A stretch of DNA of 64,000 nucleotides from Ectobius pallidus (taxonomy: Eukaryota; Arthropoda; Insecta; Blattodea; Ectobiidae), in the NCBI GenBank assembly GCA_964059195.1, contig CAXKWD010000006.1, positions 69,085,073 through 69,149,072 of the forward strand. The letters run 5' to 3'. A program made the position numbers and the translations under genes. Each line of letters starts with the position of its first letter. Position 1 is the first letter of the stretch. Positions 1-10,739 of this stretch are shown here, piece after piece. The notes under the pieces are model-generated. The model saw nothing but the letters and a program-made list of their open reading frames with translations. It searched no databases and was not told the origin of the DNA.

Positions 1-1180
1 TTGTTACAATTTAACACAATCCTATATAATAATGAACACAATGCATCGATGCACCTCATCAGATTGATACTTTATGGCAGATGTACCGTGTAGCAATTCT
101 TTTTTTAAATAGACTTTTAATTGCTACATGGTTTATAATTTTTCAAGGCAACAATGAGAAAATTGTCAAAATAGCATTTATGTCGCAATAATGATGTGTG
201 ACGCATGAAGCTGGAAATTACTGGCTAAATCGAGAATGAATGTCTCGCTCGCCTATCAGCTGTGCACAGGTTATTACCCTGTTTCTTCTTCTCTCTCCGC
301 TTCCCTTAGATCTCATAGTCTGTCCTAAATTGAACTCACAAAGAGCGATACTAAGGAATGGAATCACACGGAAGAAGGGCAAATGGCCGGTCACCAACAG
401 CAACATGATACAACTGTACTATAAAGAATTTTTGCTGTTTGTAAATTCGGTAGATTTTGATGAATTGTGAACAATTTTAAATGTTGAGACTGCAAATACC
501 ATGATGATGTTGACTCAAAATAGGCCTACTCTATAATTAAGAAGGATAAGATGCACGTTACATCAATGTTAAAAAAAAAAACAAAAAACAAAAAAAATAG
601 AACAAGGTAATAATTCAAAAGTGCTGTAAAAAAAAAAAAAAAAAAAAAAAATCACGAAATGATTGTACATATCTTATTATCTAATTACACTAGTCAACAA
701 ATTTCAACTTTTTGTCTGCCACATGGACAAAAACAGGTCATTTTATATAAATCAGACCGCCTGAACACGAAAATGACATTAAAAAGTCCGTAACACGTAA
801 CGTTTTCATGTGACAGAACCGAGTTCGATTCCAGCAAAAAATACAGAAAATTTAGTTTAATTTAAACATAATTCTAAAAATGTCACAAGTTTAATTAATT
901 TAATTATAGAATTATATTATAAAATGCCTTACTTTTACATATGAGGTAATATAAAAGGAATAAATTGATGCTACTATTGACAAATTGAATTTCATACTCA
1001 GTAAAATGTAATAAAATGATGTAATTTTTGCTATAAGGTAAACAATTTGAAATTGTGACTTGGAATTAAGAAATCCTAAGAATTAATAGTCAAAAACCCT
1101 TTGTAGTACTACTTAGTAACTGAAACATGCAGGATAGGGATTATAAATGTGACAGCTACTTTTAGTTTTAAGATTTACAG
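1..1180. other. AT-rich intergenic stretch
   Basis: No credible gene is visible. There are A-rich runs at about 568-596 and 628-650, which could be tails of old retroposed sequence. A short tRNA B-box-like string (GAGTTCGATTCC) sits near 816 with no recognisable A box upstream. The short open frames here look like chance. Confidence 0.5.
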
Positions 1181-2352
1181 TTAATTCTTCCTCTTGTAGT
1201 GCGTGTCAGTCTCCCTAACTAAAAACCAGCAATAGTCACCCATCATGTGAGGATCCCATCTACATTGATATCTCTGCTCCATTTTCTGAATGTCCTGGTG
1301 AAATCTTTCCCCTTGCTCATCACTGACAGCGCCCAAATTCTCAGGGAAAAATTCCAGGTGCGAAAGGAGAAAATGAATTTTCAGAGACATTCTGCATCCT
1401 AGTTGTTTGTAACTCTCCAGAAGTTCTTGAACCAATTGTCTGAAATTTTCTGCTTTATTATTTCCCAGAAACCATTCACTACCTCAGAAAAGGCCTTCCA
1501 GGCTGTGTAACAATACTGCTTTGAGACTTGCTTTCAAGGAATCAATAAACAATCTCCTTTTTTCAGGGACATGTTGAAATCCAAGCTCATCCATTAAACC
1601 GTCTATATTTATACATTCACAGAGGGCATTTTCCATTACATAATAACCAGAAAATTGTTCATGTCTCTTCCGGAAAGAAGAAATTCTAGTACTGGGGGAA
1701 AGTAGATTCCAATCTTGAAGTCGCGATCCAAGCACTTCAGCCTGCTACTTCGTGAGATACTCGTACATATCTCTACCTAAGTCGTTCAGTCTGGATTAAT
1801 TAATCAGGAGGGGTTTCTTTCATGTTCTGGGCTATAGTTTGGATCAGAGGAAGTGGATGGTTTCGGTAACTCATCTGCTTGTTCTTCTCCTGGGGAGGAC
1901 TCTTCTAACTGTGTAGGTGGACTAGGGATTGGGAGTTCAGGCCCTGTAGAACAGATCTTACAGCAGATGGAACATTGGGATACTCAATATTAGATTTTTT
2001 TCCTTTGAGAATGTCCTCCAATTTTTGTTAAGCAAAAATAACAATCTTGTGCGTGGCTAGTTGGTTCACGGCAGACCATTGGGACCGCGAAATGCATAGC
2101 ACGGGTTTTGTCAGCATTTTCCCACTTAAATAGATTGGAATAACAGCACACATTCGGGGCCCACACTTTGTCTTCATCACCAACACGACATCCAAAATAA
2201 CTATAGTATGCCTCTTTTAATGTTTCTGTTAAAGATCTATGTTGATTTTTAATAGTAAACTGTTCACACACGTAACAGAAAGTATTTGGCGAATTAACAC
2301 ATGCACGGGGTAATTTCTTCATTGCAGTGAAAATTAAAACTACAGGCAGCAA
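1181..2352 (-). pseudogene. Internally deleted copy of a dispersed arthropod hypothetical-protein family
   Basis: Three stretches in order on the minus strand resemble one family that I recall as highly amplified in arthropod genomes and of unknown function. The N-terminal part (2352-1990) has paired CxxC-type cysteines, a YFGCRVGDEDKVWAP block and an AMHFAVPMVCREP block. The middle part (1735 to about 1510) has MDELGFQHVPEKRRLFIDSLK and ends at KAVLLH. The C-terminal part (about 1508-1181) has FLGNNKAENF, LGCRMSLKIHFLLSHLEFFPENLGA and HQDIQKMEQRYQCRWDPHMMGDYCW. KAVLLH joins directly to TAWKAFSEVVNGF, so the centre of the protein is missing at about 1510. Stops and frame changes lie between 1990 and 1735, and again near 1440. 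Family membership is from memory of the conserved blocks; no function is claimed. It is not expressed as a single protein in this form. Confidence 0.6.
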
Positions 2353-3090
2353 AACTCACTTACAACACTTTTCAGAGGCACAGCCAAACTCAAACTAAAC
2401 AAAAAAAACCTGAACATTTCATGTTGACACCCTATCTCACCCCATACACTCAGCCAAGCACTTCACTAATCCCTACCTTGAAAGGTACCGCACATCCCTA
2501 TGCCTCTTCAGGCATGTAAGAATGGACAAATTGTTGTGCAAACTGGCTTTAAGAACGATAATAAAGCTCCACAATTGGTTAATAAGTATAATAATTTTTG
2601 TATACTAGTTATAATTATAAAAAGAAGAGGTTGTAATAATTATTACTAGGCCTACTACTTTTTCATATTTTTAGATATATTTAAGTGATTTCCTAAAAAT
2701 TTGAGGGTGTTGGAACGTTTTTATGTTCATATTCGTAAATAACACATAAAACTTGATCTGATACACATAGTTTCAACCATGTGGCAAAAACCTTGTTAAC
2801 TAGTGTTATTAATAGCTGTATTGTATATAACATTATCTTTCTAAATTCTTAAATAACTATTGTAGTAAGGTGTACTAGAACGCTTATTGTTGTAACAATC
2901 AATCATGTAGTATTACTAATGTAATGGGACATGATGTTAATAATTTAATTTAAAAAAAAAAAACAAAAAAAACACTGTTTTCAGTGCTCATTGCGTATTC
3001 TGGTTCAGTCGGCCATGCATAGGCTTAGAGCTTGTATAGTCTTCAATGTATAACAGGTATGTTTGGATGTAAATTGTGTCTGCGAATGCG
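2353..3090. other. Non-coding AT-rich stretch
   Basis: No gene is seen. It contains an A-rich run at about 2951-2972 and low-complexity AT sequence. The far end leads into the promoter-like cluster at 3097. Confidence 0.5.
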
Positions 3091-3096
3091 CCAAGA

Positions 3097-3182
3097 TGAC
3101 GTCATTAGGTAATATACTATAAAAGGAAAAGCGTTCTTTCATTCGTTCTCATTTGCATCAACATGGTCCGGGGATCAAGATG
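3097..3182 (+). promoter_or_regulatory. Putative Pol II core promoter (CRE, TATA, Inr, DPE-like)
   Basis: A full cAMP-response-element palindrome TGACGTCA (3097-3104) lies 13 bp upstream of a strong TATA box, TATAAAAGG (3118-3126). An arthropod-type initiator TCATTT (consensus TCAKTY) follows at 3149-3154, which puts +1 at 3151 and the TATA box at -33. AGATG at +28 (3178-3182) fits the DPE consensus RGWYV. Each motif is short, and DPE and TATA rarely act together. The ordered spacing is the main support. It may drive a host gene whose later exons I cannot identify, or an element-derived transcript. Confidence 0.4.
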
Positions 3183-3258
3183 TCGTAGTGTAATGTATTT
3201 TTGGCGCCAATGATGTAAGCTGCTTTTCGGCTTCATCTTTCTGTTGCACCATGTTCAG
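3151..3258 (+). other. Possible first exon ending at a consensus splice donor
   Basis: From the predicted start at 3151 the sequence runs to CAG|GTATGT, a good 5' splice site with GT at 3259-3260. An ATG at 3163 opens only a 16-codon frame. A second ATG at 3251 lies 8 bases before the donor, an arrangement seen when an intron splits the third codon. No matching acceptor and coding exon could be recognised downstream, so the product is unknown. Confidence 0.25.
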
Positions 3259-6200
3259 GTATGTGGAAGTTTTGTATAATATGATTAAAGTTAATGATAT
3301 GTGGGGACTGCATTGTAGGGTATGTGTGTTATTGATTATGATATTTGTGTATCTCAAGCATGCGTTTTGGGAGTCTAGCATTTTGTTTTGTAATGGTGGT
3401 GTTGTATATTGGATTGCATGCAGGATGCACGTGATTAAAGTAGATAATTTGTTTGGCCACCATTTACGCGTGAAGTAAGTTTTGTATGGAATGCTAATTG
3501 GGCATGCTGGGATAATTTCTTGTGTGAGGTTGGGTTTTTATATTTAAATTTCTTTGCAGTTCCTACGTCCTTCCACTTACCTGAAACATGAGTTGTTTTC
3601 TAAATTTATTTGTCTTTTATTTTATTCTTTGTTCCCCGTATTTGATATCTATGTTGCAAGTGAGCCTGTTCGATCCTAGCCTAGGGGAGAGCAGTATTTT
3701 GTTTAGGCCTTGTTATGCTTGCGGAATGGTGTGAACCTGGATGGGTGTGCTATTTCTGGCCAGAGAATGTGGGATGCATGGAATGATAAAGGTATGTTAG
3801 CGATTGAATTTTAAGTGCTTGTGTATTATATTTTAAATTGATAGTCTTTTGAATATTATTCTAAAAATCTGGTCATTTGAAATTAAAACTATTTTCAGAA
3901 TAATGTTTTAAAAAGGAAATATTTTGTATGTAAACTAATTTGTTTCCTGTCCAGGATTTATCTGCTTGTAAAAATTAAAAAGGGCTTCACCCTAATAGGT
4001 ATTTGATGTGGACCTTCAGTGCAAGTGTTTACTATGTCTCTTTCTTTCAGAATTTTAATATTTTGTACACACCAATTTATCCACTGTCACACATTTATGT
4101 TTATGAATAATTGTGATAAAGCAGGATTTCTTGTATTAGGAAAATATTTGAATATATTTTAATTTAGCTTCCATTTTTAAGTAAAGGTCTACTTCCTTTA
4201 GGCGAAGAGGCTGGAAGGTACTTCCAAGCTCTTCGTTTCTTTTGTTTCCTCCTCCCTTGGTCATATTTACAGTGCCTCTGGAGAAAAGAAGATGGAACCC
4301 AGCAGAGAAGAGAAGAATTTTTGTTTTAGGTGACCGCAAACAGAGGGGAGGGGGTTACAACCGGTACTTAATTCAAACAGAAACTGCACCTAGGAATTCA
4401 ATTTCTTAAAAAAAGAATATATTATGTCATATCTTTGGAATGCATATTTTCATATCCCAGAAATATTCAGTTGTATTAGAGGTGCAATTATGTATAGGAA
4501 ATATTTAATTGATACTCGACAGAAGTTAAAATTGATAGGTCGATTAGTTTTTTTTGTTGTTGTAAATAATGAAAATGGTGCTCCTTATGTGCACAAAATG
4601 AATGATACCGTGCTGGTGGAACTTACAACTAGCAGTTCAAATGTTTATCTGGTTTGCATCCATCAGCGGTTATCACCAATCTAAACTGACTATTAACAAT
4701 TCATCTGCTTCTATTAACCTTGTAGAATTTTGTAAATTCAATACATAGACTATATAAAATAACACAGATAACCTGAAATCGGAAAAACATGAAATGGTTA
4801 AAAACAAACAACCACTAGGAAGACTTGGAATTTTACATACCATAAGTTTATTTTTCTTGATTTAAAGCCAAATGCTATTTTTGAAAAAAAATATTAATAA
4901 ATTTTACTGAAATTTACAGAAAACAACTATAGGATATCTGCGTATGTTTGTGCACTAATATGATGAAAATAATAATTGATTATTACTATTTTACAAGAAT
5001 TGTTAAGGTAATACAATTTCTAAATTTAAAAATATGAAGTGGGGGCCAATAGGGAAACAGGAAGAAAAACAAATAAGACGGAGAGTTCCCCTCCACCTAG
5101 CATGTATTTTTCTCTCTTATAATAACACAGAACTTTTCACGATTAGTTAGTTCAGAAAATGGCAGTGGAGTAAGCTGCCGAAAGCTCGGAATGAATCCTT
5201 CGAGGGCTACTCTCCTAGTTGGATGCCCGATAAACCATTATCCATTCTCAATACCGGGAAAATCTCAGCTCACACTATTAATAGTATAACACAGTATAAT
5301 ATCTTTGTATTTGATGAGCTCATATAAATGAAAGTATGCCTAACATAGGCTACAATTTAAAATTTATTTTTTATATTTCAAGTCGCGTTTTCCAATGTGC
5401 ACTTCACAATTTTAAAATAAGTTATCTTGAAACTATGTGCACTAGTGTTACAGATTTCGAAAACTATTAAACAGGCTTGCCAGTGTACAATATTTAGATG
5501 AGATAAGTATTGAGTCTCAACTCTCCCCTGTCTTTGTCCACCCCTGTTTACCTTAAATCTTCCCTGAAATTCTAAAACTTCACATAGTAATGTACATACA
5601 GCAAGCGCACAATAATAAAACGAACTGCTTGAAACTGAAATTATTATTGGTAAGGTTCTGCTGATATACATTCTGGATTAAATCATTCGGAAATGTTTAC
5701 GCAGCTCACTATTAAAATCGTAAACATTTTATTCCCCAAGAGATTGGAAAAGGCTCCCCGGCCAGGCCTTGATCCATGAATCTAGGAAACAGACCCCAGC
5801 CGAAAGCTATTTCCGGTCGATCGTAAGAGAAATTTATAGTTCATGCAGACCCTGTACCACAAAATGCTGCTTTTTATTGATGGCTGTTAAACCCGTTAAA
5901 TCAGTCTCGAGTAAGAGTATATTCTCCCCCAAGGAGAACACAACTTGCAAAATCAAATAACACAACTTGTAAGCACCTGACTAGCTGTGGCCATTCAAAA
6001 TTCTCATAGCAGCTGATGTTCCGCAGTCCTTTGTGTCTACGTTTTCAATATCTGATACTGGTTGGTGATTTTATGGTTATTTAACGTGGGGGTGTACTAG
6101 AACTTGGGCATGTGACCGTCGCCATCGTGCCGGAATTTTGTCTCGCAAGAGCTCTTTTACATATCTGTAATTCTTCAGTCATCGGCATGTCATATTTACG

Positions 6201-7085
6201 CACATATAAATGTCATTGTTCTGGGCCGGATTCAAATTTCAAACCCGCTACCTTGGACACATAAACAGCACCATAAAGATTGTGGCCAGCGACGCTAACC
6301 CCAAGACCAGGAAGGGGATGGTAATCAGAACAGAAACATTCAAAGACAAACGATAACTGGTAAAAGTGTCGACATGGAATTCGATAACCGATGCAGGACT
6401 GAGGTAGGCTTAATTTCAGATTTTAAGTGCAGTGAACGGCTATGAGAGACATTTAAATACTTTTCTGTTTATATGGTATACATACATGGATTTTCCATTG
6501 AATAACTTGTTTAGTTTTCTTCAGAACATGAAAAGTATTTTTTTTACGTTCTAGAGTGATAGGGTAAAAGCGAATAAGTCAAAAAAGTTCCAGGAGAGAG
6601 AAAAAAAATTATTTCCACAGAATTATTACAATATCTAGTTCAGCCCACCCAGATACTTTTACATACCGTACTCAAATACATGGTCTCCTGTCACATAGCA
6701 CGAAAATTACTCATAACGGAGAACGGAGGGAGAGCCAGTGACAACTAAGAAAAGAAGGGGAAAAATAAGAAAAGAAGGAAAAAAACTCAGCAAAGTCTTC
6801 TTTCAGTACCTTATTAATGACTAAAAGCCAGTTCGGGTTTCAGGACGATTAGAAACTGCATTTGACTTAAATGTCAGCCATAAAACTTTTTTTCTTCTGT
6901 CTGGATGTACATTACAGGAGACCACTCAGGTTCAAAGTACTGGCATAATTTTAATTTTTAATAGTAGAATTTAATTAAATATTACAAAATTAATATTACG
7001 AGTTTAAAGTTCAAACCTTATCTTATCAGAAGATTTGTAACAAGTTGTTTATTAAAAGAATAGGTACGAAAGTGTGAGATTCTGA
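3259..7085. other. Unannotated AT-rich stretch
   Basis: About 3.8 kb with no recognised gene. Several short open frames (for example 4424-4684 plus and 5378-5671 minus) have no protein-like motif and look like chance. If the promoter at 3.1 kb is real, part of this could be its first intron. Confidence 0.4.
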
Positions 7086-7533
7086 GGGCCGATTGTATAA
7101 ACAGTTTGATCTTGGATCAGAGACTAAATTGATCTCAGTTCACGCTGAACTCGGAAATTGTTGTTGTATAAACAAATTGTGAGATCAATTCGCACTGAAC
7201 TAGGATCAATTTTGACTGGAGAAATTTCTCCGATCAAACTCGTTGGTCTCAGTTCAAGGGGCTGTTTTCCTATTTGAGACATAAGATTAGCTCATTATAA
7301 ACGTAATATTAGGCCTACCTGTGTGGTTACGATAAATATCATGAAAACACACATAGAAAACTTCATACATTTCTAGCTATAACGTAGTTGTGCTTATATA
7401 GGCTATGTTTTAGGCTCCTTATAATGCAGTGTAACATAACTCTACAGCGTAAAGATAGATATATAAGCTTTCATGAACCACAGATTACTGTCTCTGTTGG
7501 ACATTACATGAGACTGTTATAGGAGAAAAATTC

Positions 7534-7606
7534 CTCCGACACTGGGGCTTGAACCCAGGACCTTTGGCTGTTCGCGCCAATGCTCTACCAACTGAGCTAA
7601 GCCGGA
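7534..7606 (-). tRNA. tRNA-like gene, left arm (anticodon-position GAA, atypical loop)
   Basis: Exact mirror of the right-arm copy. The 73-nt cloverleaf reads leftwards, and an A5 run at 7526-7530 (T5 on this strand) lies just past its 3' end as a Pol III terminator. The two copies are divergent: their 5' ends face each other across the palindrome centre. The remarks on the anticodon loop for the right-arm copy apply here. Confidence 0.5.
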
Positions 7607-7661
7607 GTTCAATTCACAGCGCCGGATGGAGAGAGGTTCCATCCGGCGCTGTGAATTGAAC

Positions 7662-7734
7662 TCCGGCTTAGCTCAGTTGGTAGAGCATTGGCGCGAACAG
7701 CCAAAGGTCCTGGGTTCAAGCCCCAGTGTCGGAG
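7662..7734 (+). tRNA. tRNA-like gene, right arm (anticodon-position GAA, atypical loop)
   Basis: The folded regions are: acceptor TCCGGCT/TGTCGGA (one G-U and one T-T pair), D-stem GCTC/GAGC, anticodon stem TTGGC/GCCAA, five-base variable loop, and T-stem CTGGG/CCCAG with loop TTCAAGC. A-box (TAGCTCAGTTGG) and B-box (GGTTCAAGCCC) promoters are intact. A T5 terminator follows at 7738-7742. The 7-nt anticodon loop is GCGAACA, giving GAA (Phe) at positions 34-36. However, position 33 is C rather than the near-universal U, so decoding is doubtful. It may be a tRNA-derived SINE or another Pol III RNA. No CCA is encoded. Confidence 0.5.
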
Positions 7735-9043
7735 GAATTTTTCTCCTATAACATTCTCATCTACAGCGTAACCTGTACGTTATTATTATGTTGCACTAAT
7801 TACTATAATACGAAAATAACCCTTGCACCACAATTGCAACTAATACGAAATTATCAATCTTTGCCATTTCATGCAGCTCCCTAATCTTAAATACAGGTAG
7901 GAATAGGTAGGAATAGGTAGGTAGGGTAAAGGAGAAAAGAGATTGAATAGTAGAAAGAGGAAACAAATTAAGATTTTCCAAATTTTCAATGCTGCTAAAC
8001 GAGACTATGGTGACTATGGTGGAACTACTAGGAAATCTCGAGTGGGAGCATCTTTAGGGGGCGACCTGTTTTTGGATTTTCCCCAAATGCTTTCTTCGTT
8101 ATCTTTTTTTATGTGACCTATTAACTCTTTCAGAACTGATATTTTACATTGTAATAAGACAGTCATGAGGTAAAAACTTCACTGGGTTATTAAGTTTAAG
8201 ATCGATAGAGAAAAGTTCAGTGGAATAGGCTACCTGGTTTCCATGAATGACAAACATAACAGGTGAACAAACAAATCCTCAAATTTTACTTCTCCGCTGT
8301 CATACAATTCACGAGACGAAGCATTTATACGTCCTTAGCCGTGAAAATGTTAAGCCCATTTATAACCCCAGAAATGAAATTACCAGGACATTTTTCAACG
8401 CATTTTGCTCTTGCATGGATATTATCGCATCCGTCTTTTTGGATTCTAACTACAATATATTTATATTTTCCTAATTTCAATTAGGAATGATCCTTTTCTG
8501 CTTAATTTCGGGCATATTTTTCCTTTCTTTCGCATAAAACACAGTCTGAATACGAAGGAAAACAGAGTAACAATGCTCTCGTCTCGTGATACTCAGTTGT
8601 TTCTGCGATGTTGCCAAGTGCTCATGTATGAACTAGGATCAAAATTGAACTTTGATTAGTTGATCTTAGATCAGTGTTATACAATGAGCCTGAACTCAGA
8701 TCATTTTCTGAACTTAGATCATAATTGATCTCCAGTCAACGATGTTTATACAATCGGGCCTGAGTGTATCTTTTAATAATTGTGTAGAAATTTTCGGCTG
8801 TAGCCCAAATATAACAATATTTCTTTACACACATCTGCTATCGCAATGTTTGCACCAGGCAATAAAATAGGTGAAAAAATATATAGACACCACTGTGTTA
8901 CAAGGTATTAAAACATGGCGATAGAACGTTCATATCATCATACCCAAACAGTTAAATGATTACTTTTTCGAAACGTCGTTCAGATGTTAAATATTACTAC
9001 CACGAAATACAGGCTTACTTCAACTACGATTTGTTTCCAACTA

Positions 9044-9051
9044 CATTACGT
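9044..9051. repeat. 8-bp flank CATTACGT (left)
   Basis: This octamer directly precedes the CAGTGGCG end of hAT-like copy 1. The identical octamer directly follows the CGCCACTG end of copy 2 at 33381-33388. Eight bases is the target duplication length of hAT elements. Confidence 0.6.
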
Positions 9052-10154
9052 CAGTGGCGTAGGAAGGGGGGTGCGGGCCGCCCCGGGTGCCATCACCCGG
9101 GGGGTGACAAAATAAAAATGTGTCTTTGTAAGTAAAAAATCGCTCAAGGGAATTCAAAGAAAATAATATAATTTAAAACAATTAAATAAGCTTAACAACG
9201 TTCTACAAGCCAACATGCGTATTGAAACTTCTTTTAGTTTTAAATGCAGTCAACAGAGGTATAATAATAAAACGCGGCTGAACTGGCCGCTGTGTAGATT
9301 ATGGTTAGGGGGAGGGGTGTTTATTTCTGCCGATGCTTGTATCTGCAGTTTTATTAATTTAAACGAGACTTCAACAATCGGTGATATTTTATATCACTCA
9401 AGCCGCAACCAATTCTACCTGCTGCGGCAGTTATGACTTTGACGAAAATAAACTTCGAATGTGAGTTGACCCCGAAGTCTCCGGCAATCTAGATTTCGAA
9501 CTGGTATGTGCGCATATTTAAGAATAGATTATTAATAATACAGTTCCGTAAAATAGTTGGATTACTTGTTTATGAAATTTATTATAAATTTTACCCATAA
9601 AAAAATTATGCATAATTCACATAACTTCCTCTGCCCAAATAAAAGTTAGCCTCCCCTTAAAAATAAGAGAAAGTCGTCGCCAATCTTTGTGTCACATCCC
9701 CAAAAGGTACCTAACCGAAATACAAAATTTTGTTTTCGTACGATTTTCCGTTGCAAGAGGTCGTATTGCAAAGAGCGCGTATTCAGAATGGGTGGCTTAT
9801 AACTACCCATCAGAGAATTATTTCGAAAAAGTGTTTTCAATAAAAGTTTTAGCTGTTAGTATAAGCAATCCACGTGCAAAATTTAAAGAAGATCGTAAGA
9901 GTCATTTTCGAGAAAACTTTCTTCATGTAAAAATAAGGAAAACCTGTTTCCAATCTTCGGTTCACATCTTGAAAGGTACCTGACATAAATACAAAATGTT
10001 GTCCTTTTGTCAAAATTCATTTTTCCAAATTTCGAGATTTCGCTTGGAAAACAAAATATAAAAATGTAAACAAATCACTCCAGAAATAAAACTTTGCACA
10101 ATTTCTGTCGCTCACGAAAACAATGTATATCTGTCTGTCTATAACGTACATTAG

Positions 10155-10197
<43 letters not shown>

Positions 10198-10200
10198 GTA

Positions 10201-10236
<36 letters not shown>

Positions 10237-10699
10237 GCAAGTATTGTCGTTTAACTGTACAATGTACAATGTACAGCATAACTTAATGTGCTTGATATGT
10301 ATGTCTTTCCTTAATCCTAACAAAATTGGCTGAATTAGGTTAACTATATCTTATATGCACCATTGGTAGCACTGGTTACAAGATGGCGACAACATGGTAA
10401 CTGGAATCGCTTTATGGATGGTTGATTTATAGTATGCCATGATTTCGGAGCTTAGTTTTGTTTTTATAAAACAAAGTAATTAGGCTATTACTAATTTTGC
10501 ATAATCCTTTGAGTTTACGAGTTACATCAGATAAATTCGCTGCAACTGCTTCTATCGATAAACTCTTAAACTCTCGTGGGATTACCTTTGACTATCCAAA
10601 AAATAACACGTGGAACTGTTCCATCTTTTAATAATTAAAATGGGGGGCGGGTGACAAGAAATTTTCCGCACCGGGTACCACCTAAGTTTGCTACGTCAG
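9052..10699 (+). mobile_element. Non-autonomous hAT-like element, copy 1
   Basis: It starts CAGTGGCGTAGG, followed by a very GC-rich subterminal block (GGGCCGCCCCGGGTGCC), and ends near GCACCGGGTACCACC. It aligns along its whole length with the copy at 31756-33380 in the same orientation. It encodes no transposase; its open frames (for example 9215-9436 and 9687-9983) are not conserved in the second copy. An AAT microsatellite near its 3' part (10155-10236) is much longer than in copy 2. The last bases of the right TIR are altered or deleted. Confidence 0.65.
10155..10236 (+). repeat. (AAT)n microsatellite
   Basis: About 80 bp of AAT repeats with two AGT interruptions. It is expanded relative to the matching place in hAT-like copy 2 (about 32910-32930). 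Confidence 0.9.
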
Positions 10700-10739
10700 C
10701 TCTTGCTGACTTCAGATAGTTATAAAATTAACGTACGAA

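Larger units (their letters stand above)
7516..7752. repeat. Perfect 115-bp inverted repeat with 7-nt spacer
   Basis: The left arm, 7516-7630, is the exact reverse complement of the right arm, 7638-7752, with 7 unpaired bases between them (7631-7637). Each arm contains one tRNA-like gene plus identical flanks, including an oligo-T terminator. I compared the arms base by base and found no mismatch. Perfect identity implies either recent formation or ongoing gene conversion. Confidence 0.9.
7086..8760. mobile_element. Non-autonomous TIR element, PIF/Harbinger-like
   Basis: The left end begins GGGCCGATTGTATAAAC at 7086. The right end is its near-exact inverse, GTTTATACAATCGGGCC, ending at 8760. 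Both ends are flanked outside by TGA (7083-7085 and 8761-8763), a 3-bp duplication. Inside each end are several subterminal blocks with variants of GATCTCAGTTC in both orientations, as expected for transposase binding sites. PIF/Harbinger elements have GG(G/C)-starting TIRs and 3-bp target duplications, normally TWA, so TGA is atypical. No transposase is encoded in the 1675 bp. The element contains the tRNA-like palindrome at 7516-7752. Confidence 0.6.
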
